Positions 18,117 through 26,974 are shown, counted from the stretch's first letter. The stretch: 64,000 bases of DNA from CAZBDV01 sp964490765 (GCA_964490765.1 CAZBDV010000008.1:43566-107565); one strand, 5' to 3'. Numbers and translations are program-made. Notes: a model not told the origin generated them from the sequence alone.

Positions 18117-18805
18117 CCATCGTCTCTATCGTCAAGTTTATAGCCAACACCACGGACATTGTGGATCAGGTCTCCTGCTTTCCCCATTTTTTTTCGGAGA
18201 TGGTTGATGTGAACATCGACGGTTCTATCGATAACGATCTTTTCATGTCCCCAGAGGTGATCCAGTATCTGATCCCTGGAAAAGACCCATCCCGGGTGAG
18301 AAGTTAATAGTTCCAGTATCTTCAGCTCTGTACCGGTAAGCTCTATCCTTTTACCTGCTACAGTGACAGTGTGTCTGTTCAGGTCTATGGTCAGCAGGTT
18401 ACCTATTGATCTGATGTCTTCTTTGGGGACTGTTCCCCTTCTTAACACAGCTTTCACCCTGGCTGTCAACTCTCTGGGGGAAAACGGTTTCGTGACATAG
18501 TCATCAGCTCCGAGCTCGAGTCCGAGAACTTTGTCGGTTTCCTCGTTACGGGCAGTCAGTATAATTATGGGGATATGTTGATAGTCTTTATTCCCTTTCA
18601 GATATTTGCAGATATCCAATCCATCAGTATAAGGTAACATCAGATCAAGAATAATCAGGAGAGGGGGATTATTCTCTATCTCATGGATTAGATTGGAGGT
18701 ATCTTCGAATGTCTTTGTACTGAATCCCGCTTTTTTGAGATTGACTTCTACCAATTCAAGAATATCCGGTTCGTCATCTACGATATAGATTGGCTTCTTG
18801 TTCAT
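18113..18805 (-). CDS. phoB: PhoB-like response regulator (receiver plus winged helix)
   Basis: A 230-residue OmpR/PhoB-family regulator. The receiver has the acidic pair in YIVDDEPDI, the phospho-acceptor D54 in IILDLMLPYTDG, the conserved Thr in ILTARNEE and the Lys in VTKPFS. The C-terminal winged helix ends with DRTVDVHINHLRKKMG and VRGVGYKL. The frame extends upstream to 18901, but the ATG at 18805 has AAAGGG 8 nt before it and places the receiver at the normal distance. It probably binds the 11-bp repeats near the porin, sigma and pstS genes; that link is inferred. Its promoter is not evident; it follows the M14 peptidase gene by 92 nt. Confidence 0.88.
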   Translation of the reverse strand: MNKKPIYIVDDEPDILELVEVNLKKAGFSTKTFEDTSNLIHEIENNPPLLIILDLMLPYTDGLDICKYLKGNKDYQHIPIIILTARNEETDKVLGLELGADDYVTKPFSPRELTARVKAVLRRGTVPKEDIRSIGNLLTIDLNRHTVTVAGKRIELTGTELKILELLTSHPGWVFSRDQILDHLWGHEKIVIDRTVDVHINHLRKKMGKAGDLIHNVRGVGYKLDDRDDG

Positions 18806-18897
18806 ATATTTTCCCTTTATGGTTTTCGTCTTCCGGGTTTCAACCGGTATCATATCGACAAACTGGCTTATTGACCGAATAGATAAGTTTAACCTGC

Positions 18898-20943
18898 TCA
18901 ATATACAGCAGAGATCCGGAAGAATTTCATTGGTTCAGAGAATTCACAAAACCATACCGTGTCAATAATATATTCCAGAAAGATCCAGTCATCACTCATA
19001 GGATCGGAAGTCGAATATATCCTGTAACCCAGTGCATTCTCTACAGGTTCCCATTGCAGGGCCAGAGTACCTCCTTCCTGTAAAACTGTGATAGTTTCAG
19101 GGGAAATTATTGTACCGCTCAGCGGGGTAACCGAAACTGTTTCAGAGGGATTAGATTCACCTTCCGGATAGACAGTTGTGACCTGATAGGTGTAATCCAC
19201 CCCGTTATCCACTTCAAAATCGTAAAAAATATTTTCGTTCACCAGAGACTCTGGATTGATCAGTATTCCATTACGATAGACATTGAAGCCCTCTGCTTCG
19301 GATAATCGGTAAGGGGGTGTCTCTACCTGTGAATCATAAACCGTGTATTCTCTGACGGGAATTACCCAACTCAGCCTGACGAACTGATCTCCCCCAAAAT
19401 AGCTTATTATATTTGGGACTGTCAGGCGAACCAATTCCTGATTGACGATAGTTTGAGTAGAATCGTCAATAGTGAAAGATACCTGAGGAGGCTTGAAGTA
19501 GCCAGGAACAAAGAATTGGACATTATAATCACCTGGGAGAAGCAGCCGATAATATCTGCCATACTCTTCACTGCTCTCATAGGGAGCCCTGTAAACACCG
19601 GTATCATCTATTCCAGGAATATGCACCTCCGCTACGAGAGGCTCACTGGTTGTGTGATCACTGATGGTTCCGGTCAGTGTAGAGTGATGCACCCTCTCCA
19701 GGAGTATAAGTGCTGCTTCCAGATTATCTTCACAGATTTGTGCTATCTGAGATACAGGTGGTATGAAGACTGTTGCCAGCTCCAGTGTATGAGCAAAAAT
19801 ACCCTGAGTACAATACGCATCATCTTCACAGGTACCTGTAGCAGGATAAAGTTGCCAGCTATGTTGAGCAGTATAGTTTCCTGTTCCGTTTATTACCGGT
19901 ATTGATTGTGCCATTTCTAAGGCCAGGGCATATTGAGCTTGCACATCCGGAGATGTAAGCCCGGAAACATATCCGGGTGGGAAAAGCACCAGCTGTCCGT
20001 AACTGTGGTAAGAAATACCAGCAACAAAATTCCTCTCCTGCCAGAGATCTCTCAATGCAGTTGTTTCAGGTTCTGAAGAGGCATAAGGCCCACCATAAGT
20101 TGATGTGATTGGTGTTCCGGTCAACTGCCACTCATAAGAGTAATTACGGTTGAGATCAACCCCGTCTCCTGCGCTTATGGTCCCTGTATTATAATTATCC
20201 CTGATGTTCTTGCGCCAGCTGGTATTTGTCTCATCAAAGACGATTTTATGACCGTCCGGGTTGAGCAACGGTATAAACCAGATTTCTGTATTATCAACCA
20301 GATAGGTGATCCCGGGATTTATGCTGTAGTTGTCTATCAAGTGCCAGAGGATATGCATAACCACTTCAACACTGATCGGCTCACGGGCATGGTGAGCACC
20401 GTTGTAATATACAGCCGGTCTATCACTCTCCTGATTCGGATTGGCTGTTACTTTCAAAGCCCATATATCGTGTGCATAAGCTGTATAGTTCTGATTACCG
20501 GCAATTGCATACTCTTTACCCCGGCTGTCGCCGATATCATAAAGAGCGGCGATTTCCGGATAGTCGTTAGCAATACCGGTCAGTTCATCAAGAACATCAT
20601 TGTAACTCCGATATCCCTCCAGTTCGTCGGTTTTCAAACGGAGATTGTTACGCATGTCGCTCTCGGTAAATAAAAGTTCAGTATGCCAGCCCTCTCTTTC
20701 GATATCTGCTAACTGATGATCTTGAACCAGAATTTCCAGATAGTCTCCTGCAGAGAACCTGATAATCTCGTAATCCTGTTGCTCCACGAAATCGAGCAAT
20801 TTCTGATCAGGCTCAGAGAATCTGATTACCGAGTATTCTGACCCGCCAGATTGATTCGCTGCTTTCCCCGTTAGCAGAGTGGTTTGAGCTACAAATATCT
20901 GTATAACGAGAAGCAGAATAACAAAATATAAAAATCGTTTCAC
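18898..20943 (-). CDS. Secreted M14 zinc carboxypeptidase with C-terminal Ig/FN3-like domains
   Basis: A 681-residue exported peptidase with a signal peptide (MKRFLYFVILLLVIQIFVAQ). A propeptide-like region runs to about 100. The M14 catalytic domain (about 110-400) has the zinc motif HHAREPISVEV (H-x-x-E), DGVDLNRNYSYEW, ISYHSYGQLV (third zinc His) and FAHTLELA with the catalytic Glu. The following region resembles carboxypeptidase-regulatory and fibronectin-type III modules. No C-terminal sorting domain is evident. It is like bacterial carboxypeptidase T/A and would release C-terminal residues from peptides outside the cell or in the periplasm, fitting a peptide-fermenting lifestyle. It lies just upstream of phoB and might share its transcript. 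Confidence 0.88.
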   Translation of the reverse strand: MKRFLYFVILLLVIQIFVAQTTLLTGKAANQSGGSEYSVIRFSEPDQKLLDFVEQQDYEIIRFSAGDYLEILVQDHQLADIEREGWHTELLFTESDMRNNLRLKTDELEGYRSYNDVLDELTGIANDYPEIAALYDIGDSRGKEYAIAGNQNYTAYAHDIWALKVTANPNQESDRPAVYYNGAHHAREPISVEVVMHILWHLIDNYSINPGITYLVDNTEIWFIPLLNPDGHKIVFDETNTSWRKNIRDNYNTGTISAGDGVDLNRNYSYEWQLTGTPITSTYGGPYASSEPETTALRDLWQERNFVAGISYHSYGQLVLFPPGYVSGLTSPDVQAQYALALEMAQSIPVINGTGNYTAQHSWQLYPATGTCEDDAYCTQGIFAHTLELATVFIPPVSQIAQICEDNLEAALILLERVHHSTLTGTISDHTTSEPLVAEVHIPGIDDTGVYRAPYESSEEYGRYYRLLLPGDYNVQFFVPGYFKPPQVSFTIDDSTQTIVNQELVRLTVPNIISYFGGDQFVRLSWVIPVREYTVYDSQVETPPYRLSEAEGFNVYRNGILINPESLVNENIFYDFEVDNGVDYTYQVTTVYPEGESNPSETVSVTPLSGTIISPETITVLQEGGTLALQWEPVENALGYRIYSTSDPMSDDWIFLEYIIDTVWFCEFSEPMKFFRISAVY

Positions 20944-21011
20944 TACTAAACTCCTTGAAAATTTACCGATAAAACCTGAAAAGAGTGATCCCCGGTGAGT
21001 TCAGTTCCTTT

Positions 21012-22298
21012 TTATTTTACAACATTCTGTGGGACCAATCGTTTCTGGGGCATGAGGTAAGTTTCGCTCATACGTCTTATCGTCTGAGTTATCTCATAAT
21101 CCGAAATCTTCAGTTTCTTTCCTACTTCGTAGATTACATCCTTCTCCTCTTTTTCCATTCTACCGTCAGAGATGATCAGATAGATCAGCTTCTCCAGCAG
21201 ATCGTATTTATAGGTATCATGCCGCTCGGCGAAGTATCTACATACTTTGGTTACCCTTCGTTTCAGCGACTCAAATGATTTGAATTCGAAGTACTTCTCC
21301 GGCTGGCTAGTGTAGGCACCGAGCATCTCATTGATCAGGTAAATCTTACTGTCGGGTATCCCTTCGGGGGTCAGAGATACGTAACAGCCGGTAGAGGCGA
21401 AAAATTCGAGGATCATCTTATCAACCTCTTTACGGGGATGTAATTCAAGAATTTCCAGATAATCCTGTACTCTTTCGTCGAGTTTCTCTTGATCAATAGG
21501 TTTCCTGTCACCTTTTTTGCCAGCCAGGAATTTAGATTTCCCGAAGAGAATCAGGCTCTTTATTCTGACCATATTGTTTGGATGAGTAGCGAAAAAGTCC
21601 CCAACTGCCAGCTCTTTGACCTTATCGAGCTGTTTCAGATAGAGGTTGATATCGAAGTTAAGAGCATCCTCATTCAATCCGGAGGCGAATTTAAAGAAGA
21701 GTTTACCAATTACTTTCGGATCGGGACAGACCAGATAACCTATCCTGTCGGAACTGATCTCGGCATATTTCTGCCAGCGTGCCAGACAGTAAGAGAGGGA
21801 ATGGCTGATATCGTTCTCTTCTCTGTTGGAGAGAATTCTTCGGACTACATCGAGTTTGCTGTGCTCGTAGATAAGGTGGCCGATCTCGTGCCCGATGACA
21901 AAATGTAGTTCATCATCATTGACCATATTGACCAGGGAAGAGGTAAGACAGATCATATGTGGTTCAAATCCGAACCCGTTAATCGAAAAGGCATTTACCT
22001 CAGGAGAGGAAGCGAGATAAAAACTGATCTCTTCATCAAACTCCAGATAGTCAGCTATTTCCTGACAGATGTTATAAAGACGTGGCGCCATCAGATTATT
22101 CAATCTCACTGTATTGGAGAGCATCGTATTAGTCGCTTCGATCACCTCGTCCTCTTTGTCGAAAATATCATAATAGTTGCTGAGAGCAAAATCGTCTTCC
22201 AGTGTCATCTTCATATCGAGTTCACCACTGAAACGTAAAGCTTCAAAATCGATCTTACCCTTCTTCTTCAGGCTGGCTCTTTTTCTGGCAAATTCCAT
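21012..22298 (-). CDS. M48-family metallopeptidase with C-terminal TerB-like domain
   Basis: About 428 residues. The gluzincin motif is HFVIGHEIGHLIYEHS (HExxH) in the middle of a typical M48 core (SPEVNAFSINGFG before it, SSDRIGYLVC with the third ligand Glu/Asp region after). The C-terminal 110 residues (YDLLEKLIYLIISDGRMEKE and onwards) look like a TerB/DjlA-like helical domain. There is no signal peptide, so it appears cytosolic. The frame opens at 22331, but GGGAGGTGATT immediately before the ATG at 22298 fixes that start. Its role is unknown; M48/TerB fusions are often listed as heat-shock-like peptidases. It is divergent from the sigma factor gene. Confidence 0.78.
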   Translation of the reverse strand: MEFARKRASLKKKGKIDFEALRFSGELDMKMTLEDDFALSNYYDIFDKEDEVIEATNTMLSNTVRLNNLMAPRLYNICQEIADYLEFDEEISFYLASSPEVNAFSINGFGFEPHMICLTSSLVNMVNDDELHFVIGHEIGHLIYEHSKLDVVRRILSNREENDISHSLSYCLARWQKYAEISSDRIGYLVCPDPKVIGKLFFKFASGLNEDALNFDINLYLKQLDKVKELAVGDFFATHPNNMVRIKSLILFGKSKFLAGKKGDRKPIDQEKLDERVQDYLEILELHPRKEVDKMILEFFASTGCYVSLTPEGIPDSKIYLINEMLGAYTSQPEKYFEFKSFESLKRRVTKVCRYFAERHDTYKYDLLEKLIYLIISDGRMEKEEKDVIYEVGKKLKISDYEITQTIRRMSETYLMPQKRLVPQNVVK

Positions 22299-22511
22299 AA
22301 TCACCTCCCAATTACCCTTATTTATTTGCAATTCGATAACCTGTCAATATGTATTATGGTAACTTGTTAAATAATGGCCTGGAGCTATACAACAGGTTAG
22401 AACATAGAATCAAAAAATCAATGAGAGGTGGTTTAGAGGTAGTGTTATCATTCTTAATCATCGACTGCGATAATGATAACCATTTTTGTGATTCATTATT
22501 AGTAGTGAACA

Positions 22512-22565
22512 ATCACAGGGCACCATACGAGTCGGCCCTATCCGGCTCCCAGGCTACCCTGTGAT
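22512..22565. repeat. Two-level inverted repeat (possible structured RNA)
   Basis: The outer arms ATCACAGGG (22512-22520) and CCCTGTGAT (22557-22565) are perfectly complementary. The inner arms GAGTCGG (22529-22535) and CCGGCTC (22542-22548) pair with one wobble around CCCTAT. It is noticeably GC-richer than its surroundings. It could be the leader structure of the minus-strand M48 gene, a plus-strand element or a small RNA. It matches no riboswitch class I recognise. Confidence 0.5.
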
Positions 22566-22580
22566 AAAGGATTAATAAAA

Positions 22581-22638
22581 TTAACCATAATTTTACAATC
22601 CCTTAATGAGGTATTAACTTCAGAATCGTATATATAAT
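22581..22638 (+). promoter_or_regulatory. Predicted Pho box and -10 in front of the sigma factor gene
   Basis: TTAACC (22581), TTTACA (22592), TTAATG (22603) and TTAACT (22614) repeat with an exact 11-nt period. GTATATAT starts 14 nt after the last repeat starts (22628), the same offset as at pstS. The predicted transcription start falls at about 22641-22643, on or next to the ATG at 22642. Confidence 0.65.
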
Positions 22639-22641
22639 TGT

Positions 22642-23145
22642 ATGAGTAATAGAAGAGATGAGATCAATATCGAAGAATACAGCAACCTGGTAAAGTCTGT
22701 GGTAGCCCGTTACCGAGATTATGGCTGTTCGAGTGATGACCTGTTTCAGGAGGGAATGATCGGTTTGCTGGAAGCAAAGGAGCGATTCGACGAGAACCGT
22801 GGAGTAACTTTTGCAACCTACGCGGTTTATCGAGTGAAAAAACGGATTATCGATGCCTTGAACCGGGAGCGAAGAGGGTCTATGGCTGCTGTTCCCTATG
22901 ATGATGAAACACAGCAGGATATGCAGAGCGAGGGTAGCTCTCTTGATGAGGGAAACCTTTCGGAAGGTGAAGAGGTATTATCGATTCCTGAAGGCATACC
23001 GGCGTCAGAGCGGGAGATTTTGATTTTACACTATCAGGAGAAGTTGACCCTGCAGGAGATTTCAACGAGGCTCAGCCTGAGTCGTGAAAAGGTAAGGCAA
23101 CTGAAGCAGAAGGCACTCCGCAGATTGAAATTAACCAGATATTAA
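22642..23145 (+). CDS. Sigma-70 family RNA polymerase sigma factor (regions 2 and 4)
   Basis: A 167-residue sigma factor. Region 2 runs over about 10-85, with DDLFQEGMIGLLEAKERFDE and TFATYAVYRVKKRIIDALNR. A linker rich in acidic residues follows, then region 4 with the helix-turn-helix TLQEISTRLSLSREKVRQLK. The absence of region 1.1 and its size resemble alternative sigma factors of the SigF/SigH/RpoD-like short class rather than ECF. No Shine-Dalgarno precedes the ATG, and the next in-frame starts would cut region 2. A Pho-box-like promoter ends right at the ATG, so the transcript may be leaderless. It is followed by pstS after 84 nt, with a second Pho box spanning its 3' end. This suggests a sigma factor induced by phosphate limitation. 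Confidence 0.88.
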   Translation: MSNRRDEINIEEYSNLVKSVVARYRDYGCSSDDLFQEGMIGLLEAKERFDENRGVTFATYAVYRVKKRIIDALNRERRGSMAAVPYDDETQQDMQSEGSSLDEGNLSEGEEVLSIPEGIPASEREILILHYQEKLTLQEISTRLSLSREKVRQLKQKALRRLKLTRY

Positions 23146-23186
23146 CAGATGCTTAAATCCTGTTTAACAGAAGAGCTGTATATATT
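23131..23186 (+). promoter_or_regulatory. Predicted Pho box and -10 in front of pstS
   Basis: TTAACC (23131), TTAACA (23142), TTAAAT (23153) and TTAACA (23164) recur with an exact 11-nt period. GTATATAT follows at 23178, 14 nt after the start of the last repeat. The repeats begin inside the 3' end of the sigma factor ORF. This architecture matches PhoB/PhoP operators. Confidence 0.72.
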
Positions 23187-23229
23187 GATCGAATGCTGTA
23201 AAGCATAACAATCAATAAGGAGATAAAAA

Positions 23230-24270
23230 ATGAGGATTTGGTGCAAATTATTGAGTGTAGCACTAATTTTACTGTTAGCCGGTAGCCTGGCAGCCCAGCG
23301 TAGAGTAGAACTCACCGGTGCAGGAGCAACTTTCCCCTATCCACTTTATACCAGAATGTTCGAAGATTATCATCAACAGACCGGTATCAGGGTCAATTAT
23401 CAGGGTATCGGATCCGGTGGTGGTATCCGTCAACTTTTCAGCAAAACAGTAGATTTCGGTGGGACTGATGCCATCGTGAGTGAAGAGAGAATAGCAGAAG
23501 CGGAAGGGGAGATTCTGCATATCCCCATCTGTCTGGGTGCTGTTGTTGTTACTTACAATATACCCGGAAATCCGAAATTGCAGTTATCACCTGCTGTAAT
23601 AGCTGATATCTATCTCGGTAATATAGAAAAATGGAATGACGAACGGCTGAAGAATCTCAATCCAGGCAAAGAACTTCCCGATCTTAATATTGCAGTAGTG
23701 AGACGTTCTGATGGTAGCGGGACAACCTCAATCTTCAGTAATTATCTGAGCAAGGTGAGTAGTGAATGGCAGGAGAGAGTTGGAGAGGGTACCTCTCTTA
23801 ACTGGCCCGTTGGGCTCGGAGCCAAGGGTAACCCGGGAGTAGCAGGTATGGTTCAACAGCTTCCCGGCTCCATTGGTTATGTTGAACTCATCTATGCGAT
23901 GTCTAACGATCTATCCTATGCTAGGGTGCAGAACAGTTCGGGTAATTTTATCGAACCGACGATCAGTTCGGTCAGCCTGGCAGCAGATATCGATCTGCCT
24001 GACGACACGATGGTCTCTCTGACAAATACAGAAGCAGCAGAGGGTTATCCGATTGCCGGGTTTACCTGGATCATACTTTATCGAGAGCAGAATTATGGAC
24101 GGAGAACGAAGCAACAGGCTTTAGAGACAAAGAAATTACTCAGTTGGATGACTGGTGAAGGTCAGAAGCATGCAGAACCACTTCATTATGCACCGTTATC
24201 GTCAGAAGCAGCAGCAAAAGCGCGGGCTTTGATTAATCAGATTACATACGATGGAACACCACTACGCTAA
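23230..24270 (+). CDS. pstS: Phosphate ABC transporter substrate-binding protein PstS
   Basis: A 346-residue periplasmic phosphate-binding protein with a signal peptide ending near LLLAGSLAAQ. Diagnostic blocks are LTGAGATFPYPLYTRMF, NYQGIGSGGGIRQLF, the phosphate-contacting VDFGGTDAIVSEE, VVRRSDGSGTTSIFSNYLS and PGSIGYVELIYA. It delivers orthophosphate to PstCA. The ribosome site AAGGAG is 8 nt upstream. It is first in pstSCAB-phoU and preceded by a Pho box. A 12-bp hairpin after it may let pstS mRNA outlast the distal genes, as is common for binding-protein genes. Confidence 0.96.
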   Translation: MRIWCKLLSVALILLLAGSLAAQRRVELTGAGATFPYPLYTRMFEDYHQQTGIRVNYQGIGSGGGIRQLFSKTVDFGGTDAIVSEERIAEAEGEILHIPICLGAVVVTYNIPGNPKLQLSPAVIADIYLGNIEKWNDERLKNLNPGKELPDLNIAVVRRSDGSGTTSIFSNYLSKVSSEWQERVGEGTSLNWPVGLGAKGNPGVAGMVQQLPGSIGYVELIYAMSNDLSYARVQNSSGNFIEPTISSVSLAADIDLPDDTMVSLTNTEAAEGYPIAGFTWIILYREQNYGRRTKQQALETKKLLSWMTGEGQKHAEPLHYAPLSSEAAAKARALINQITYDGTPLR

Positions 24271-24353
24271 GGTTATGTGATAGTGGCTAGAAGATTAAAC
24301 GAACTTTGCTTTGCTAAGTATAAGAGAATGAAATGCTGTTAATGAACTGGAAT

Positions 24354-24386
24354 ATCCTGACGGGTTGGAAGAGTACCCGTCAGGAT
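24354..24386 (+). terminator. 12-bp stem-loop between pstS and pstC
   Basis: ATCCTGACGGGT (24354-24365) pairs perfectly with ACCCGTCAGGAT (24375-24386) around a 9-nt loop. No T-run follows. Its place after the binding-protein gene suggests mRNA stabilisation or partial termination. Confidence 0.6.
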
Positions 24387-24421
24387 GTGAGCTACAGATA
24401 AGAGAAAAGAGTTGAAGAGAT

Positions 24422-25297
24422 ATGAAATTTAATGGAGACAACATTTTTTCTGGATACCTCCGTCTATCATCACTGGTAATCCTACTGATATTGATCATTA
24501 TTCTGCTGACTCTCGTATGGGATGCCAGAGAAGCGATCCTGCACAATGGTTTCGGCTTCTTTACCGGTACTACCTGGGACCCGGTCAGGGATGAATATGG
24601 TTCACTTCCTTTTCTTGCAGGGACGGTTTTTACAGCTTTTGCCGCATTACTGCTCTGTCTGCCCTTCTCATTTGCCATATCGATACTGATGGGGGAATAT
24701 TACAGGACAGGCCTGTTTGCTTCGATAATGAACACTACAATTGAGTTGCTGGCCGGAATCCCTTCTATCGTATATGGATTCTGGGGATTGTTTGTTTTTG
24801 TCCCGTTCGTCAGGAATATACAGATCAGTTTCGGTATCACCCCCTACGGGGTAGGAATCTTCACCGCTGCCGTAATTCTCTGCTTTATGATTATTCCTTA
24901 TGCGGCGAGCATTGCCCGTGAAGTTATCAATATGGTACCCGGTGATCTGAAAGAGGCGGCATATTCGCTGGGAGCTACGCGGCTGGAAGTCATCAGGCAT
25001 ATCATCATACCCCATTCGATCTCAGGTATCTTTGCCGGGATACTCCTCGCTCTGGGAAGAGCTCTTGGAGAAACAATGGCAGTCACTATGGTAATCGGGA
25101 ATAACAATGTTTTCCCTTCATCATTTTTCGCTCCAGCCAATACGATGGCCAGCCTGATAGCTAACGAATTTGCCGAGGCAGTACAGAATCTTCATCTCTC
25201 ATCGCTCGTTCAAATCGGCCTCTTGCTGTTCCTGGTAACGACAGTCATCAACATCATAGGCAAGATAGTACTCAACAGGCTGAGTTACAGAGAATGA
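24422..25297 (+). CDS. pstC: Phosphate ABC transporter permease PstC
   Basis: A 291-residue inner-membrane permease with about six membrane helices. The first lies near residues 15-38. Family marks are GTTWDPVRDEYGSLPFLAGT, IELLAGIPSIVYGFWGLFVF and the ABC-coupling loop region EAAYSLGATRLEVIRHIIIP, followed by GRALGETMAVTMVIGN. It pairs with PstA to form the phosphate channel energised by PstB. It starts 151 nt after pstS, across a hairpin. Confidence 0.94.
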   Translation: MKFNGDNIFSGYLRLSSLVILLILIIILLTLVWDAREAILHNGFGFFTGTTWDPVRDEYGSLPFLAGTVFTAFAALLLCLPFSFAISILMGEYYRTGLFASIMNTTIELLAGIPSIVYGFWGLFVFVPFVRNIQISFGITPYGVGIFTAAVILCFMIIPYAASIAREVINMVPGDLKEAAYSLGATRLEVIRHIIIPHSISGIFAGILLALGRALGETMAVTMVIGNNNVFPSSFFAPANTMASLIANEFAEAVQNLHLSSLVQIGLLLFLVTTVINIIGKIVLNRLSYRE

Positions 25298-25372
25298 GGT
25301 AACAATACTGACAAGATATCATCCATCTGTTGATATGTAAGATAATTTAAGATTAAAAGAGGATAAAACAGA

Positions 25373-26221
25373 ATGTGTATTAACAAAATAGAATGGAGAA
25401 TAATTAAGGACAGGGTATTTCTTCTTCTACTGATTATTATTGCCCTGGTATCTATTGTTCCCTTAGGCTTCATACTCTATTTTTTGATTATCAAGGGAGC
25501 ACCGGCTATCAACTGGGAATTCATCATTGCTGGTCCCAAACCATACGGTATTTCCGGTGGGGGAATAGCACACGCTATCGTGGGGACTCTCATACTGATT
25601 ATTCTTGCCGCCCTTCTATCCGTTCCTGCTGGACTCTCTATCGGCCTATTTCTGGCAGAAAACAGAAAAAGCAAGCTGGCATACTGGGTAAGGCTTGGTG
25701 TAGATATCCTGCAGAGCATACCTTCAATTGTTATCGGGATAATTGTCTGGAGCTGGATAGTTAAGCCGATGCGAATGTTCAGTGCCTTTTCGGGTGGAAT
25801 GGCGCTGGGATTGATGATGTTACCAGTTATCGTCAGAAGTACAGAAGAGACCGTCAGGTTGATACCCTACAGCATTAAGGAGGCTTCTCTTTCACTCGGG
25901 GTTCCTTATTACCGAACTGTATTAAAGGTCATTCTCCCTGCAGGACTGAGTGGCATAGTATCTGGAATTCTCCTCTCAATAGCCAGAATAGCAGGCGAGA
26001 CAGCCCCCCTGATCTTCACCGCTTTCGGGAGCAGGTTTATGAATCTCGATATCTTCAAGCCAGTTGAGAGTATGCCGTTACTGATCTATCGTTACGCTTC
26101 CAGTCCCTATCAGGATCTGCACACAATGGCCTGGGGAGCCTCGTTTCTCCTGGTAGTTCTGGTCTTAACGCTTAACATAACAGCTAAAGGAGTATGTAGA
26201 CGATGGTGCAGAAAGTATTAA
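25373..26221 (+). CDS. pstA: Phosphate ABC transporter permease PstA
   Basis: A 282-residue membrane permease. It contains an N-terminal helix (about 14-38), GGGIAHAIVGTLILI, DILQSIPSIVIGIIVWSWIV and the coupling segment EASLSLGVPYYRTVLKVILP, followed by ARIAGETAPLIFTAFGSR, all typical of PstA. It ends 19 nt inside the start of pstB. With PstC it forms the membrane pore. Confidence 0.94.
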   Translation: MCINKIEWRIIKDRVFLLLLIIIALVSIVPLGFILYFLIIKGAPAINWEFIIAGPKPYGISGGGIAHAIVGTLILIILAALLSVPAGLSIGLFLAENRKSKLAYWVRLGVDILQSIPSIVIGIIVWSWIVKPMRMFSAFSGGMALGLMMLPVIVRSTEETVRLIPYSIKEASLSLGVPYYRTVLKVILPAGLSGIVSGILLSIARIAGETAPLIFTAFGSRFMNLDIFKPVESMPLLIYRYASSPYQDLHTMAWGASFLLVVLVLTLNITAKGVCRRWCRKY

Positions 26222-26961
26222 GGATAATCGATTTTTCAGCTTCCTACGGTGATGGGAGGGTAGTCAGCAATGTCAATCTGGAGATAGAAGATAATAAGAT
26301 TACCGCTGTTATGGGCCCTTCAGGTTGTGGTAAATCAACCCTGCTGCGAGCTGTTAACAGAATGCACGAACTTCATCCCAATGCTACTGTTGAAGGGAGG
26401 ATAATGCTCAAAGACAAAGATATTTACCGTATGAACCCCATAATGTTGCGACGTCAGATCGGGATGGTATTTCAAAGACCCAATCCCTTTCCGACTATGA
26501 GTATCTATGACAACGTTATTGCCGGTTACAAACTCAACGGGATAAAACTCTCAAAAGATGAGAGGGATAATATAGTAGAAAAGTCGTTGATAAATGCTGC
26601 ACTCTGGAGTGAGGTGAAAGACAATCTGCACAAGCGTGGAACTTTTCTCTCCGGTGGTCAACAACAGCGGTTATGCATTGCCAGGGCTCTGGCAATGAAA
26701 CCGGATATATTGCTGCTCGATGAACCGACATCAGCTCTCGATCCCAAAGCTACTGCTTTCATAGAAGAGTTGATCGTGGAGTTGAAGAAGTCGGTTACTA
26801 TCTTACTTGTTACCCATAATATCGCTCAGGCTGCCCGGGTATCCGATTATACCGCCTTTCTTTTCCTCGGTGAATTGGTAGAATTTGGTGTAACGGAAAG
26901 AGTTTTTACAGTTCCTACAGATAGGAGGACTGAAGAGTATCTGACTGGAAAATTCGGTTGA
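26203..26961 (+). CDS. pstB: Phosphate ABC transporter ATP-binding protein PstB
   Basis: A 252-residue ABC ATPase. Walker A is GPSGCGKSTLLRAVNRM, the Q-loop region is GMVFQRPNPFPTMSIYDNV (the diagnostic PstB sequence), the signature is LSGGQQQRLCIARALA, Walker B is ILLLDEPTSALDPKA and the switch His is in VTHNIAQAARVSD. It energises phosphate uptake through PstCA. The ATG overlaps pstA by 19 nt and has AAAGGAG about 10 nt upstream. Confidence 0.96.
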   Translation: MVQKVLRIIDFSASYGDGRVVSNVNLEIEDNKITAVMGPSGCGKSTLLRAVNRMHELHPNATVEGRIMLKDKDIYRMNPIMLRRQIGMVFQRPNPFPTMSIYDNVIAGYKLNGIKLSKDERDNIVEKSLINAALWSEVKDNLHKRGTFLSGGQQQRLCIARALAMKPDILLLDEPTSALDPKATAFIEELIVELKKSVTILLVTHNIAQAARVSDYTAFLFLGELVEFGVTERVFTVPTDRRTEEYLTGKFG

Positions 26962-26974
26962 TAAGGAGTAAGAG

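Larger units (their letters stand above)
22299..22641. other. Divergent intergenic region between M48 peptidase and sigma factor
   Basis: A 343-nt gene-free stretch. It holds an inverted-repeat element (22512-22565) and the predicted Pho box of the sigma factor gene (22581-22638), each listed separately. An open frame at 22349-22564 has no ribosome site and overlaps the inverted repeat, so I do not call it. Confidence 0.6.

Noticed and set aside
22349..22564. 71-codon plus-strand ORF
   Set aside because: No ribosome site, no recognisable sequence, and it runs through the inverted repeat upstream of the Pho box.
22512..22565. Known riboswitch (GEMM/c-di-GMP, TPP, cobalamin) or group II intron fragment
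   Set aside because: The conserved bases of those classes are not present; only a general inverted-repeat resemblance.
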